64,000 bases of DNA, taken from NCBI GenBank assembly GCA_963920525.1, contig OY986438.1, positions 49,949,288 to 50,013,287 on the forward strand, in the 5' to 3' direction. The notes under the pieces were generated by a model. It was not told the origin of the DNA. It made no database searches and saw nothing but the letters and a program-made list of their open reading frames with translations. This document shows, in pieces, positions 1-10,599 of this stretch. The translations under genes were made by a program, and so were the position numbers. The stretch is from Dichetophora obliterata (lineage: Eukaryota; Arthropoda; Insecta; Diptera; Sciomyzidae). Position 1 is the first letter of the stretch; each line of letters starts with the position of its first letter.

Positions 1-705
1 CATTTTGCAGCATTTATAATGACGATGACGTGGTTGAAGCTAATACCGTCAATGTGAGTCCAGTTCCCAATTCAAACTCACGAAGGTCATTAAAGTCTAA
101 CAAAGGAGTTATTCCTAAACGTTTTTCTACTAAAGTCTGTCTGGTAAAGACAGATGATATCATCGAGCCGAAAGCCGTTCAAAGAAGCCGTCACTTCGAA
201 ACAACAACATGAATGGAGGAGGAGTTCACATCTTTAATGGAAAACCAAACGTGGGATCTGGTTAAAGCTACCCCGGGCGCAAATATAGTTGGTTGCAAAT
301 GGACATACAAAGTTAAGCGAGGAGTAAAATGTAATGTTGAACGTTTTAAGGCTGGTAGCACAAGGTTACAGCCAAAATATGGCTGTGAATTTGACGAGGA
401 AATCAACATTTTGAATCTTCCTCCGTCATATGATATGGAAGATCAAAATCAAAACTTTTACTCAAAAATGACGACTGTCAAAGTTTGCTTGGCTTGCTCT
501 TGTATAGAGCTGCAAGCACTCGACCGAATATTTCAGTAAGTGTTGCTATTTTAGCACGAAAAGCGAGTGCACGAAAGCAATCGTTAAGTATTTAAAAGGA
601 TCATCTGAGATGTATCTTCAATGAAATAATCCAGAAGCTAGCAAGAATACGCTTCTTGGTTTTGCTGTTGAAAATTGGTTAGAAAATTTATTCCTCTACA
701 TAATA
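1..705 (+). pseudogene. Ty1/copia pol remnant (RT to RNase H)
   Basis: Broken piece of a copia-type polyprotein. From 213 the frame reads MEEEFTSLMENQTWDLV followed by GCKWTYKVK, the start of the copia reverse transcriptase (RVT_2). The sequence just before it (30-212) continues the same protein in another frame, so a frameshift separates them near 180-215. Further on, 490-600 encodes a stretch like the conserved ARKASAP region after the RT, and about 630-700 reads LLGFAVENW, like the start of the copia RNase H. Most of the RT core between is missing and there are several frame changes, so this is a dead internal fragment. No LTR is visible. The copia-type RT assignment is fairly secure; exact ends are not. 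Confidence 0.8.
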
Positions 706-722
706 AAAAATAAAAGAAATCT

Positions 723-885
723 CTATCTTTTAAGGCAATATACCTTAGCTAACCCTGCACCAAGAAGTAGTTGACTTTGATCATATCCAACAAGGTATAA
801 TTTGTCCACGCTTCTGGTTGCCATTGTGTTAATAACTTTTCCAGTTAGATTTAACTTCTTGCACTTCAACTCTTTGAATTGTTTG
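723..885 (-). pseudogene. Possible copia GAG-pre-integrase fragment, opposite strand
   Basis: On the minus strand the frame contains LTGKVINTMATRSVDKLYLV, which resembles the segment before the copia integrase (typically G-K-V-I-x-T-x-x-x-x-x-x-L-Y). It lies back to back with the copia remnant at 1-705 and abuts a LINE on its other side. No zinc-binding HHCC motif can be seen, so the call depends on one short block. It may be an inverted scrap of the neighbouring element. Confidence 0.35.
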
Positions 886-2027
886 AACAAATTTTTAGGT
901 CCTTTTATGATGATGGTAAAGTAACTCTTCTTTGTCTGCTTGATTTCTCTAAAGCATTCGACACCGTTAATCATGCACTTCTTTGTCACAAGCTAAAATA
1001 CTTTTATAGATTTAGTGAGAATGCTGTAAAACTATTGAATAGCTACTTAACAGGTAGGGTACAAAGAGTAAAAGTTAGTAGTAGATTTTCGCAGCAGAAA
1101 TTAGTTTGCAGTGGTGTGCCCCAGGGATCCGTTCTTGGTCCACTTCTATTTTCATTGTTTATCAATGACATTTTCAATACCTGCACATACGCGTCATTAC
1201 ATGCTTATGCTGATGACATTCAGCTATACCTATCTGGTAAAACAAACCTTATGGAAGATTTGGTATATAAACTAAATGAAGATCTGAACAGTATTTACCA
1301 GTGGGCCAAACAAAATTATCTTCAGTTAAATGCGCTAAAATCACATGTGTTGCCCATATCCAAAGAAAAAATTCATCACGGGGATATTCCTGATCTTTCA
1401 ATTGGTGACAAGAACCTTAAACTAGTCAGTTGTGTTCGAAGTCTTGGCTTTAAAATCAATTGTTCTCTCACGTGCACAGATCACATTAACGATATTGTCC
1501 GTAAAATATATTTCATCCTGCGGAACCTTAGATTGTCAGCTGATTATACACCAGTTGATACAAGACGCAAGCTTGTTGTTCAACTAATACTTCCAGTGAT
1601 CACATATGGTGAACTTGTCTACAGTAAATTAGATTCACAATCACAACATAAATTACAAGTTGCGTATAATCATGCTACGCGTTATGTATATGGACTGCGT
1701 ACTCATGAACACTTAGCTCAATTTAAAAATTTGATACTAGGTTGTGACATTATAAGTTACTTAAATGCCAGGAATTGCATCTTTTTGCACAAACTAATTC
1801 AAATCAGAACGCCTAGCTATTTATTTGAAAAACTACAATTTTGTCAATCGTTAAGAAACCAAATGCTTGTCATTCCATGCTTTAATTTTTTGAATTCTAC
1901 AAGATTATTTTTTATAAACGCCATCAGATTATGGAACGCATTACCGAATTGTATAAAATCTATTGTCAGAATAGCAAATTTCAAACATGCCATTTTGGAA
2001 TATTATTCTTCACTGTACATTTACTAG
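879..2027 (+). CDS. LINE-A reverse transcriptase, C-terminal two thirds (5' truncated)
   Basis: Open for 382 codons without a stop. The first dozen codons lie outside the element, so the printed start is not a biological one. RT motifs in order: CLLDFSKAFDTVNH (motif A with catalytic Asp) at about residues 18-31, GVPQGSVLGPLLFSLFINDI (motif B) at about 79-98, and AYADDIQLY (motif C, catalytic DD) at about 109-117. The thumb and C-terminal region follow, including RNLRLSADYTPVDTRR and LWNALPN. There is no RNase H domain. All RT catalytic residues are present, but the endonuclease and any ORF1 are missing, so it cannot move by itself. The long open frame suggests it is younger than the other LINE pieces here, which are broken. 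Confidence 0.85.
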   Translation: MFEQIFRSFYDDGKVTLLCLLDFSKAFDTVNHALLCHKLKYFYRFSENAVKLLNSYLTGRVQRVKVSSRFSQQKLVCSGVPQGSVLGPLLFSLFINDIFNTCTYASLHAYADDIQLYLSGKTNLMEDLVYKLNEDLNSIYQWAKQNYLQLNALKSHVLPISKEKIHHGDIPDLSIGDKNLKLVSCVRSLGFKINCSLTCTDHINDIVRKIYFILRNLRLSADYTPVDTRRKLVVQLILPVITYGELVYSKLDSQSQHKLQVAYNHATRYVYGLRTHEHLAQFKNLILGCDIISYLNARNCIFLHKLIQIRTPSYLFEKLQFCQSLRNQMLVIPCFNFLNSTRLFFINAIRLWNALPNCIKSIVRIANFKHAILEYYSSLYIY

Positions 2028-2320
2028 GTAAACAGTTCTTTTACTCTCTTACTCAGTTTTCTTATCTTTACCTTATTTTCTATTTTTCGTTTCTTTCTCT
2101 TTCTCTCTTAACTTAAACAAATAATTATAAATTGATTTAATTGTTTTTTAATTGTTTGCTTATTTTTTCCAATATAATTTTTTAATTTAATTTAAACTAT
2201 TTGTATAATATAAATTTAATGTATTAATTTAATTTCACTAAATTCAAAATGTATCTTGTTTTTAGACTTTGTACTGTAAAAGAACATAGTTCTTATTGTA
2301 CTTATAAAAAATAAAAACCC
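890..2320 (+). mobile_element. LINE-A: 5'-truncated non-LTR retrotransposon
   Basis: The 3' part of a Jockey/CR1-like LINE: RT palm to C-terminus, then a 3' untranslated region rich in T and A, ending near an A-rich tail with the repeat AATGAATGA at about 2320. The 5' truncation point (about 890-900) falls just before RT motif A, as is usual for incomplete target-primed reverse transcription. It belongs to the same family as LINE-1 (22218-30595), because the RT C-terminal region and 3' UTR align between the two. No target-site duplication was found. Confidence 0.85.
2274..2302 (+). other. 3' UTR stem-loop of LINE-A
   Basis: A short hairpin close to the 3' end: AAGAAC, loop ATA, GTTCTT, inside flanking GTAC sequences, just before the A-rich tail. 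The equivalent position in LINE-1 also forms a hairpin with a different stem sequence. In CR1/L2-type LINEs a 3' stem-loop can be the RT recognition site; that role is inferred here. Confidence 0.5.
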
Positions 2321-2704
2321 AATGAATGAAATTTTGATGTAATAAAATTTAACTTTAGTTTTCATAGAACGATTTCACTGACGTTTATTTCAAAAAGTGG
2401 TGATGCTAGAAAAAAAGTAATAATAGTTTTGAAATCAGCGCACCAAGATTAGTCGAAAATAATACAAATATTGCTGGGAAAATACAAAAATAAAAATTTT
2501 TTCCCCCTGAGTTATTCAAGTGATTTGAGGTGAATACCCTTTTTAAACTTATAACAATATTAAAAACAATTTTTTCCTTTCCTGCACTTATGCAAACTTT
2601 AAGCCGTGTGCGCATGGGTTTATAAGCATTTGATCTTGCTAAAATTTTTCACGAATTTTTTTATCATCAATTACAACAGTTTGAGCCCTTGCGGTGGTCT
2701 TTTT
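2321..2704. other. Unassigned AT-rich stretch
   Basis: No coding frame, terminal repeat or tandem repeat was recognised here between LINE-A and the repeat beginning near 2705. Confidence 0.4.
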
Positions 2705-3440
2705 AAAATAAGGTCCACTCTAGTGTAGCTACAGAGCCATTATGTATTATTACTAAGCAGGTTTACGCATGCGTTACTAAAAATGCGTTGTTCTTTGAAA
2801 ATCTTATTATTTTTGGAATACCATAAGAAATTCGAATTATTTCTGTTATGCATTATATGTTTTCCATATCAAAAATATATATTGTTAACTAAAATTGTAA
2901 CTTTAAATTACTTTTAAAATATGCTCTTTACTACAGGAAAAATAAATAATTCAAATTTTTCCGATATTTATTTCGGAAAATATTTGTAGAAATACAAGCA
3001 GAGGCTATTCGTAGAATGTACAACTGTTTTATACACAGTACAAACGTTTGTAGTGTTGGCCGCATGAAAAAAATTTTTGAATTCGTAACTTTGTACATTC
3101 TACAACCGCTAGTTTGTAAATATCTATAATGTATAAATTTGTGAACTGAACAAACATTGTTTGATAATATACAAAACAGTGGCAGCAGCGTTCGTATATT
3201 TGTTCGTATCTTTGTAGATGAAACGAATGAGTTTGTAAGATATACAAATATTTCTTTGTACAATGTACAAACGGTCATTTGAATTATTAACAAAGTCGTT
3301 TGTAGGCTGAAAAGAACAAACAGCTTTGTAGAATATAATAATTGTTTTGTACATAGTACGAAGCTTTTTTTTGGGTGTACTTACGCTACTATCGAAGCTG
3401 TGTCCTTTTTTTTGCTGTCGATGCACGATGAGCCAACGAA
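2705..3440 (+). repeat. Dispersed repeat, copy 1 (partner at 7790-8395)
   Basis: Shares its left part (about 2740-2985, including GCATGCGTTACTAA and CTCTTTACTACAGG) and its right part (about 3375-3440, around ACTATCGAA) with the copy at 7790-8395 in the same orientation. The middle differs: here it holds a cluster of TTTGTA/TACAAA palindromes, while the other copy has A-rich DNA. No ORF is supported, so it is probably a non-autonomous element of unknown family. Confidence 0.6.
2985..3370. repeat. Cluster of TTTGTA...TACAAA palindromic motifs
   Basis: About ten occurrences of TTTGTA or its complement TACAAA are packed in under 400 bp, many as facing pairs. The clearest is the perfect 17-bp palindrome TTTGTACAATGTACAAA at 3255-3271; TTTGTAAGATATACAAA precedes it. 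Spacing is irregular (about 35-50 bp). Function unknown. It could be subterminal transposase-binding sites or a decayed minisatellite. Confidence 0.55.
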
Positions 3441-4790
3441 GTAAATTCGTCGAATTGCAACACACACGGAAACATTGAGGTTGTTGTAAGTGAGCTAAAA
3501 GAGTGAGATACGTGCAATAATTGAGCTCCATTCTGATGCATATACGTATACAAAAAGATCAAACAACAATTTGTGCGGTTTATATCTATTAGAATAAAAA
3601 AATTTTCTTTTCATTTATATCTGTCGATATTGAAATGTTTTTCAAACTGATAATAATAAAGGAAATCAATTTACACTATAATGTATTTATAGATTCTTAG
3701 TAATATATTTTAAATTATAAATGAAATATTATAATCCTTTAGCCGCGTTATACCATGCCCGAAATCAGATTTAAACATTAATGTCAAAAATGACTCTTAA
3801 AATAAATTTAATTTCATGGATTCTTAAAACATTTTCTTGTGTATTATTTAATATTCAAAAGTTCTCTGCGTCTTTAAAAAACAGCCTTTTCAATATATTA
3901 GTTTATTGATTTGACATTCCGACAAGTTAACATCAACATAGTTTTAACAACTGCAATTCATGCTGTTTTAAGTAGCAATAACCATATAATTTGTTCTACT
4001 AAAAGGAAGTTAATTAAAATTTAAGAGATTCTACTTATTTCCTTTAAGCAATATGACCCAGCTAAATACTTCAGCTTCTGCCTAGGACCCCTTTTTAGAC
4101 CACATGTACTCTTCTAAAGCAAAAAGTTCTAAATCAAAATTCTAAATCAATCTCTTTTCTCAATTAATAATGGAATTCTCAAGTGAAATGCTATTTAGTA
4201 TTTTGCACCATATTAAAAGACTTACTTATTACGTGCGCTTCTTAAACTGCGCTATAACTCAATCTTACTTAAGGAATTTTTAGCTTTGCTTATTCACAGA
4301 TTCATTAGAGTTTGTTTCTATTCGAACAATTTCGAACAATGAGTCTCATTTAATTTTACAGCATTAAAAGATTTACTGGAGAAGTTAAATTCTTAAAATG
4401 CATTTACTAAAACTTTGCCACCTAGCTAAAAGTTACCTTAATTAATTCAAGTCCTGCACACAATAACACAGGCCGGAAGTACGTGAGTGGCCATTTTACT
4501 ACAAACGCCCTACCATCTTCCTGCTAAGCCGATGTTATACTACGCTATTATTAATTCTAGAGCCAAACTATATCGCAATCTTGGAACAGTTTATCGACCG
4601 CTATAACCACATCGTGTGCGCTCTGCATCCGTTGAGGCAACATGAATTGATGGTGGCAAGTTTATGTCGCGGACATTCGGAACAACCGACCAGACCACGT
4701 AGAAGTTTTTCGTGCCTTTTCTCCAGGCACAGCTGCCTGCATATTTAAGTTACTTGTTGGTGAATTATAACCAAAGTAATTTTATTTTTT
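3441..4790. other. Unassigned AT-rich stretch
   Basis: No supported gene, tandem array or terminal inverted repeat. Around 4460-4700 the base composition is more balanced than its surroundings, but no frame of note is open. Confidence 0.4.
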
Positions 4791-4792
4791 TG

Positions 4793-4878
4793 TGCTGCTT
4801 TTGCTGCTACTCCTTGTTCGACTACTGCTGCTGTTGTTGCTGCTCTATTAATTGTTGTTGTTCTTGGTGTTGCATAAA
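4793..4878 (+). repeat. Impure CTG/TTG trinucleotide microsatellite
   Basis: Runs of TGCTGC, CTGCTGCTGTTGTTGCTGCT and TTGTTGTTG with interruptions. The cysteine-rich frame across it is a by-product of the repeat, not a gene. Confidence 0.7.
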
Positions 4879-5660
4879 TTATGTTAGTTTATTTTATGGC
4901 TTTCATTAAAAAATTATAGCAAAAAGTGCCTTCCTAACATTAATTGGTTTTGAAACTTTGCCTAACTTGAACTCTGTAGTCGGAATCGAACCCAGATGAT
5001 GGTGGAGGTGGAGGTGGAGGTGCATTAGAGGATGTAGCTTAAGCAGTTTGATCTACCAGCATTTTTATCAGATAACAATAATTGTTGCTTTCTTAAGCTG
5101 TCGGCAGCTTATCTGGGTAACATGCTGGAATATGCTGTTGTTGTTGCGATATAAATAACAGCATTTTTGATTGCTTCCGCAAAAAAACTTTTGATGGTTG
5201 ACTGCAATAGCATTTCAACGAAGTTTTATCTTTATGATAGTTGAGTGAAGCACTTAAGTAATAATTTCATTAATGAATAAAGAAGCAAAATTTTTTGGTA
5301 CTCGTTGTTGAATCATGTTTCTTGAGGGCGCTTTAACTTACGCCTAGAAACATTCTTCCTAGCCATATTATTTTTATTGCATCACTTCAATAGCTCGCGT
5401 ACTTTTTTGATCATAAGCATATCTAGAAACATACACTGGTACGTTTAAGCTTTTAACTTTGTGTGTGTAAAGTGTGTTGTTTGCAGCGAAAAGCAGCTAA
5501 TCGGGAGTTTAAGTTTATATCATTGTAAACAATAAATGTAAATAATTAAAATTGAATAGCTTTTCTATTCTTTATTTCAAATTTGTAAATTTTTTAAATG
5601 TGCAAATCTGTGGCCTCAAGGCATAAGAGCATAACTCGAGATATGATCAAAATCAGTTAT
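4879..5660. other. Unassigned stretch with a short GGTGGA microsatellite
   Basis: Contains a GGTGGAGGTGGAGGTGGAGG run near 5000-5022. Otherwise no coding frame or recognised repeat. Confidence 0.45.
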
Positions 5661-6570
5661 TGGTTGGAACCGTTATACTCGCCGCATCGAATTCCATGTT
5701 GTGTCAAATTTTAGTGTTGACACGTTGCACAGTGGTCAAAAAGGTAGTAGTTTTTTTTTTAAATTTTGTAAGTTTTGATATTAAGAAAAAACTTTTGACG
5801 TTGAATTACGTCTTACAACGCTGTTTGTATAGGGTCATTTTCACAAATTTTTTCAAGCACATATAAAACTGATATTTGACACTTTGGGGTTTACCTACAA
5901 TAGACTGGATCAAAATTTGGATTCCGCCGTTCGGGATCTCAAAAGTTAGAAGAACTCATAGAACGATTTCTGCATACTTTTTTTCAAATCGGAGAAAATT
6001 TATCGGAGCGTTTTTGATTCTCCTGAAGGTCCTTTTTGTTAAAAAAACATGTGTTTTGCTTGTAACTTTTTATTTTTCAAAAAACACATATCCAAATCTT
6101 CTGAAAATATAAATTCCTTACTTATACCAACATTTAGGCAAAAAGAAATTTTTTAAAATATGTTTTATTATAACTCTTATTGACCTCCAAACATACAATT
6201 TTTTGCTATTTTTAAAAATACATTTTGTTAAAACCTCTGTAAAAAACACATTCTACATTGGATCTACCTAAAATTGATCTTGTTGGAAAGGAATTAAATT
6301 ATATTTGTTTTTAATATATCGATTAAAACAAATCTGTATGTGAAAAATGACTAAACGTCAGTAATCGCCTTTAGAAATCTGCTAAAAAGATAAATTTCTT
6401 TTAGGCATAAAAAAATTTTAAAAATTAGTTATTATCTTTTATTAGCTGAAACCCGGCATGTTACGCCCGCTTGTCCAACGCACATAAAATGATAACTCTT
6501 ATGGACCTATAAAAATAGATTTTTTATTGTTTAAGAAACACATTTTTTTAAACTCCTGGAAAAAAGTCTT
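5661..6570. other. Unassigned repeat-like AT-rich DNA
   Basis: Two imperfect direct copies of about 80 bp (about 6163-6245 and 6488-6562, both with ATAACTCTTAT(T/G)GACCT) suggest a decayed tandem or transposon-derived segment. Two short open frames at 5660-6112 look accidental and match nothing known to me. Confidence 0.35.
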
Positions 6571-6930
6571 TTTGAAGCGAATCTTTTTACGCCTCGTTTT
6601 GTGATTTGCTTGAGTGAAATCTGAAAAACGACACTTTTTTCCATACACCTTTTTCTTAGAATTGTTGTTGTTTTCTTAACTTGCGTCTAGTACAACAAGA
6701 GGATATAAAATTAAAAATATTTATTTGCAAGCGTGAGGATCGAACTCGCGCCTCCTGATCGAGAGTTCTACACACTAACCACTATTCCAAACCAACTATT
6801 CCCCATATGATGTGATTCATTCAATATTAACTGAAGCTATGTTGCAGTAGATGACAGAAATTTATTAAAGGGATTGTTCATTAGCTGCCCTACATATTCT
6901 TTTGTGAATGCGTGAAGCTATTATGCAGCA
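6571..6930 (-). mobile_element. tRNA-headed SINE-like repeat, copy a
   Basis: One of four related copies in the window (others at 56035, 60255 and 60705). Read on the minus strand, a tRNA-like block (about 6728-6795) has a box A-like TAGTGGTTAGTGTG and a box B-like GAGTTCGATCCTC, the usual internal RNA polymerase III promoter. The shared sequence extends on both sides, including TTACGCCTCGTTTTGTGATT and CCATACACCTTTTTCTTAGA at its left and a CAATATTAACTGAAG block at its right. No acceptor-stem pairing was found, so it is not a tRNA gene. The tRNA block sits mid-unit rather than at one end, so this may be a larger element that absorbed a tRNA-like segment. Confidence 0.6.
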
Positions 6931-7420
6931 GATCACAATTATCTATCAAATACTACGTTTCCATGGCGAGTTAAATCGAGGTTGACTCGGGATTAATTTA
7001 CCAGCTGCTGATATTGTTGTTTTGGTTCTGCATGCGCTGCAAAGGACCGTTTTTCACTCGGCAATTCTATGAGTAATAATTGCTGTCCCCGCAAGTAGTT
7101 TGTTGACTGCTCGGGTTTAAAGGGGACTTTCGTAAACCCCTCATGCGTTTGAATAAACAGCGGGACAAAGAGATCTTGCTACCAGAGCAAGAGAATTATT
7201 GCTCTCGGAGCAATAATTGCTTTCACCGAAAGCTCAAAAATTTTCGTGTGTGACCAGTAAAAAGCGGGACATAGTAAGCAAAGTTCTGTTTATTTTTTGT
7301 GGACAGTTCGGCTCATCCCCTCTAATGCTGCTCAACCGCTGTGATCTTACTCTTCTCTGTGCGTCGTTGTTTTAGATTTGCTTGGTAATTGTTGTTGGTT
7401 CAGTTAGCTGAAATTTTTTT
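6931..7420. other. Unassigned stretch with short internal palindromes
   Basis: Includes GGAGCAATAATTGCTTTC and several related GAGCAAT/ATTGCTC pieces (about 7060-7230) that could pair, but no complete element could be delimited. Confidence 0.3.
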
Positions 7421-7620
7421 AGATGTTCTCATGGTATAAGTATAGAGGTAGCTGCAGCGCTGACTATGCTCTCTTTCCATACCGCCACGTCTGTAAAATT
7501 TAGCTGTGTGGCGAATGGAAACAAAAGAAAATAAAAAAAAGTTCTGCTTCGTTTTGACATTTCCGGTAGTATGCTCTCATCTGGTTCATCTACCTGTATT
7601 CTTTACCATGGATGTTCTTA
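7421..7620. mobile_element. Possible small inverted-repeat element
   Basis: The left end contains CATGGTATAAGTATAGAGGT. The right end read in reverse gives CATGGTAAAGAATACAGGTA. Arms are about 20-50 bp and imperfect, with no clear target-site duplication. No coding capacity. Confidence 0.35.
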
Positions 7621-7789
7621 ATTTTTACTCGACATGAACAGCTGATTTTGACAACTAGCTCGCTTTTCTCTGCTTTCTACTTCATTTCTCTCCGAGTCGA
7701 CCCAACCTGGTTATTCTGCCATGAGTTGGAGTACGAATAAAACTAATTTTCAGCAAGATAAATACAAAAGAGATGCGTTTAGCTGCAGA

Positions 7790-8395
7790 GGCAGTATGTA
7801 TGTATACTACTACGCAAATTTGCGCATGCGTTACTAAGCATGCGTTGTGCTTTAAAAACTCAATTTATTTTTTAAATACTATAATAAATTCGATTTTTAT
7901 ATATTAGGAATTGTATTTTTCCATATTAAAAATTTATTTTGTTAGCTAAAATTTTAATTTTAAGTTACTTTTAAAATATATATATATGTGTATGCTCTTT
8001 ACTACAGGAAAAATAAATAATTCAAATTTACCCATATTTATTTCCATTAATTACACATAACTTTTAATTACATTTAGTTTAAACCAACAAAACAAATGAA
8101 GAAGAACAACAAATTCATCACCAAAAATATCAAAACGAAAACTTTTTATAAGACAAAACAAATTTTTACATGAATTTAATTGTGAGCTTTTTAGATCAGG
8201 TAAGTTTGAAGAAGGACAACAACAACAAATTTGTTTTTGAATAATTTTTATTTAGAAGATGAAATGCTTAAAATAGTTTTATATAAATATATAAATAAAA
8301 AAAAACAGAATTTTTCTCTATTACTGTATAAAAAAGAATTCTACATCTATACTTACGATACTATCGAAACTGTGCCTTTTTCTGCTAGATTTTGA
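7790..8395 (+). repeat. Dispersed repeat, copy 2 (partner at 2705-3440)
   Basis: Direct-orientation partner of copy 1, sharing GCATGCGTTACTAA, the CTCTTTACTACAGG block followed by AAATAAATAATTCAAATTT, and the terminal ACTATCGAA region. The central part (8045-8350) is A-rich and unrelated to the palindrome cluster of copy 1. Confidence 0.6.
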
Positions 8396-8640
8396 AAACA
8401 CCAAGTATTTGTCTTATTTTGTACAAAATAAAAGCACTATACGGTGTTTTTTTTTAAATTGTGCAATGTTCTATAAGAGTAATCTTTTGAGATTTTTACT
8501 TAAAAATAAAATCCTGCAAGTTCCAGGTATTGGGCACGAAGGTTTAAAGAAAAAAAAATATATTAGTGTTTACAAAATTCCTTTAAAAATTTCCAGTTGA
8601 CACGCAACTGCTCATTGAAACAAAACATATTTACTTCGGT
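8396..8640. other. Unassigned AT-rich stretch
   Basis: No supported feature. Confidence 0.35.
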
Positions 8641-9152
8641 TTTGTGAAAGATATGAAATTTAAATTACAAATAAATATTATCACCCCAATAAAAACATTT
8701 GCAATAGATGAAGGATCAGTATGTCCTTTGGATGTTACAAATTTCTATGGCGTTCTAATCCGAAGGATGGAATAAATGCGTTCACTTTTTCGGCGAGAAC
8801 AGGGTTGTTGCTCTTAATATTTCAAAAGTGTTTGACCGAGTTTGGCATAAAGCGCTCGTGTCGAAACTTGTTGCATATGGTTTTGGTGGTGACTTTGCTC
8901 GATGGATCACGTCTTTCTTCAAAATCAGAACGAGTCGCGTCGTAGTTGACGGTATTTCGTGCTGCATAATAGCGGCTGATCTTGTGGAATCAGCCGCTCT
9001 TGACGTTCTGGGCATATTGATCCAATCTGATCTTCGTTGGAATGGTCATATTTTTGATGTGTCGAAAGAAGCGGGAAAGTGCCTAGGTTTTTTAAAACGG
9101 TGCAAAATATATTTCACTTCAGCTGATCTTCATATGATCTACACTTGAAATA

Positions 9153-10069
9153 CAGGGTCCGCCAAATAATGTTTTTTTTTGAAAATTCTATAAAAAAAAA
9201 CTACTGAATATTTTCTCAAATTTCTTTTTTTATTTGAAAGTAAAATTCTTCCGGTTAATAATGAAAAATAATTTTATTCAAATGGCTGCCTCGGCTGGCC
9301 ATGCAGTAGCCTACACGATCGGTCCAATTTTTAAGCACATTATCGATTGTGTGCATCTGTATTTCACCAATGGCTTCACGAATATTGTCTTTTAAAGCGT
9401 CAATTGTCTCTGGCTTGTCGACGTAACACTTATCTTTGAGGGCACCCCACAAATAATAGTCCAACGGTGTCAAATCGCAGCTCCGAGGTGGCCAAACGAC
9501 ATCAGCTCTGCGGCTGATAATGCGATCTTCAAAAACAGGGCGCAAAACATTGAAGGTAGCTTCGGCTGTGTGGCACGTAGCGCCGTCCTGATAAAACCAA
9601 ATGTTGCCAATATCCTCCTCTTCAATTTTTGTGAACTAAAATTCGTTCAACATGGCCCGATAACGATCGCCATTGACTGTAACGGCCACTCCTTGCTCTT
9701 TTTCGAAGAAAAATGGCCCAATTATACCTCTGGACCAAAATCCGCACCAAACAATGACTCGTTTTGAGTGCAGCGGCTTTTCAATATATGCGTGCGGGTT
9801 TTTTGTGCCCCAAATGCGACAATTTTGCTTGTTTACATACCCGCCAAGATCAAAATGAGCTTCATCTGAAAAGATGATTTTTTTGGCAAAATCGGCATCT
9901 TCTGTAAGTCGATCGCAGGCCCACTTCTCAGCGTTGTTCAAGCGTATACACAACCATATTCGTTCAGCGAAAGGATAAAACTAATTATCTGTCAAATCAG
10001 ACATGAGCTAAGTGTTACCATTCACGAAATAAGCACTAGTAAAAAAAAAACGTTATATGGCGGACCCTG
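9153..10069 (-). mobile_element. DD41D mariner-like element, deleted copy
   Basis: Terminal inverted repeats begin CAGGGTCCGCCAAATAATG at the left and, in reverse, CAGGGTCCGCCATATAACG at the right. TA dinucleotides at 9151-9152 and 10070-10071 are the target duplication. The 917-bp length is short for the group because the part encoding the DNA-binding N-terminus is missing. It is inserted within LINE-5, so it is younger than that LINE. Confidence 0.85.
9255..9953 (-). pseudogene. Mariner-like transposase, N-terminally deleted
   Basis: Catalytic part of a Tc1/mariner transposase in two frames. The first piece has IIFSDEAHF (first catalytic Asp) and GYVNKQNCRIW. The region between the pieces encodes FYQDGATCHT (second Asp). 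The second piece has WPPRSCDLTPLDYYLWG, where the Asp before YYLWG is the third. I count 41 residues between the second and third Asp, hence DD41D. The helix-turn-helix half is absent and a stop interrupts the frame near 9636, so the protein is not functional. Confidence 0.85.
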
Positions 10070-10599
10070 TATTAGGACTATAATGGAGTACAATTCGCAC
10101 ATTTGGTCAGAGGCTTAAATATGTTATTTGGAGCTTCTGGATCGAATATTACGATGTATTTAATAGGGGATGAAAATATTTCATCCTCTCTCATCTCTCT
10201 TGGGCATCTACGCAATGTTGGTTGCCTCAGCCTTCTGTATAGGTACTACCATGGGAAGTGTTCAAGGGCCTGATGGCCTGACGCCACCAGTTCGCATGTT
10301 TTTCAGGTCCACTCGGGCAGTTTTACGAGCCCACCCCTTTACCAGTGCCTCGATGTAAAGTTGCCTCAGTCACGTGGTAAAGTTGTGGAATAGTCTCCCT
10401 GCGCGCGTTTTTCCCGGCCGATTTGAACTGTGCAAATTTAAAACAAATCTTCACCGACACTACTCCATCTATCCACCGTCCAACTAACTATCACCCATCT
10501 TCCGTATCAACACAATGTTTACATATTTATATGGGGCATCGCCTGAGCGTCGGTTCAATCTAAAAAAAAGCGCAAAAAAATAAAACCTAACTCCAAAAT

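Larger units (their letters stand above)
8660..10590 (+). pseudogene. LINE-5 remnant: RT with internal deletion, split by a mariner
   Basis: Non-LTR retrotransposon RT remnant. 8800-8860 reads ALNISKVFDRVWH in a mixed frame (motif A; the usual form is ALDISKAFDRVWH). Then come GFGGDFARWITSFF and VVVDGIS, after which the frame jumps to ALDVLGILIQSDLRW and GKCLGFLKRCK. Motifs B and C (PQGS, YADD) have therefore been deleted at about 8965-8990. The protein resumes beyond the inserted mariner, after 10071, with an IMEYNSHIW-like segment, then SLGHLRNVGCLSLLYRYYHG and a C-terminal LWNSLPA-like region near 10380, followed by an A-rich end near 10590. Stops and frame changes are numerous. The family is not the same as LINE-1 or LINE-4. 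Confidence 0.75.

Noticed and set aside
2931..3531. Three overlapping minus-strand frames of 72-135 codons
   Set aside because: They run across the TTTGTA/TACAAA repeat cluster; the open frames follow from the repeated words and show no protein family features.
4712..4909. Cysteine-rich 65-codon frame
   Set aside because: Product of the CTG/TGC microsatellite, not a conserved cysteine pattern.
6728..6795. A minus-strand tRNA gene
   Set aside because: The same block recurs in three other repeat copies with conserved flanks, so it is a repeat component.
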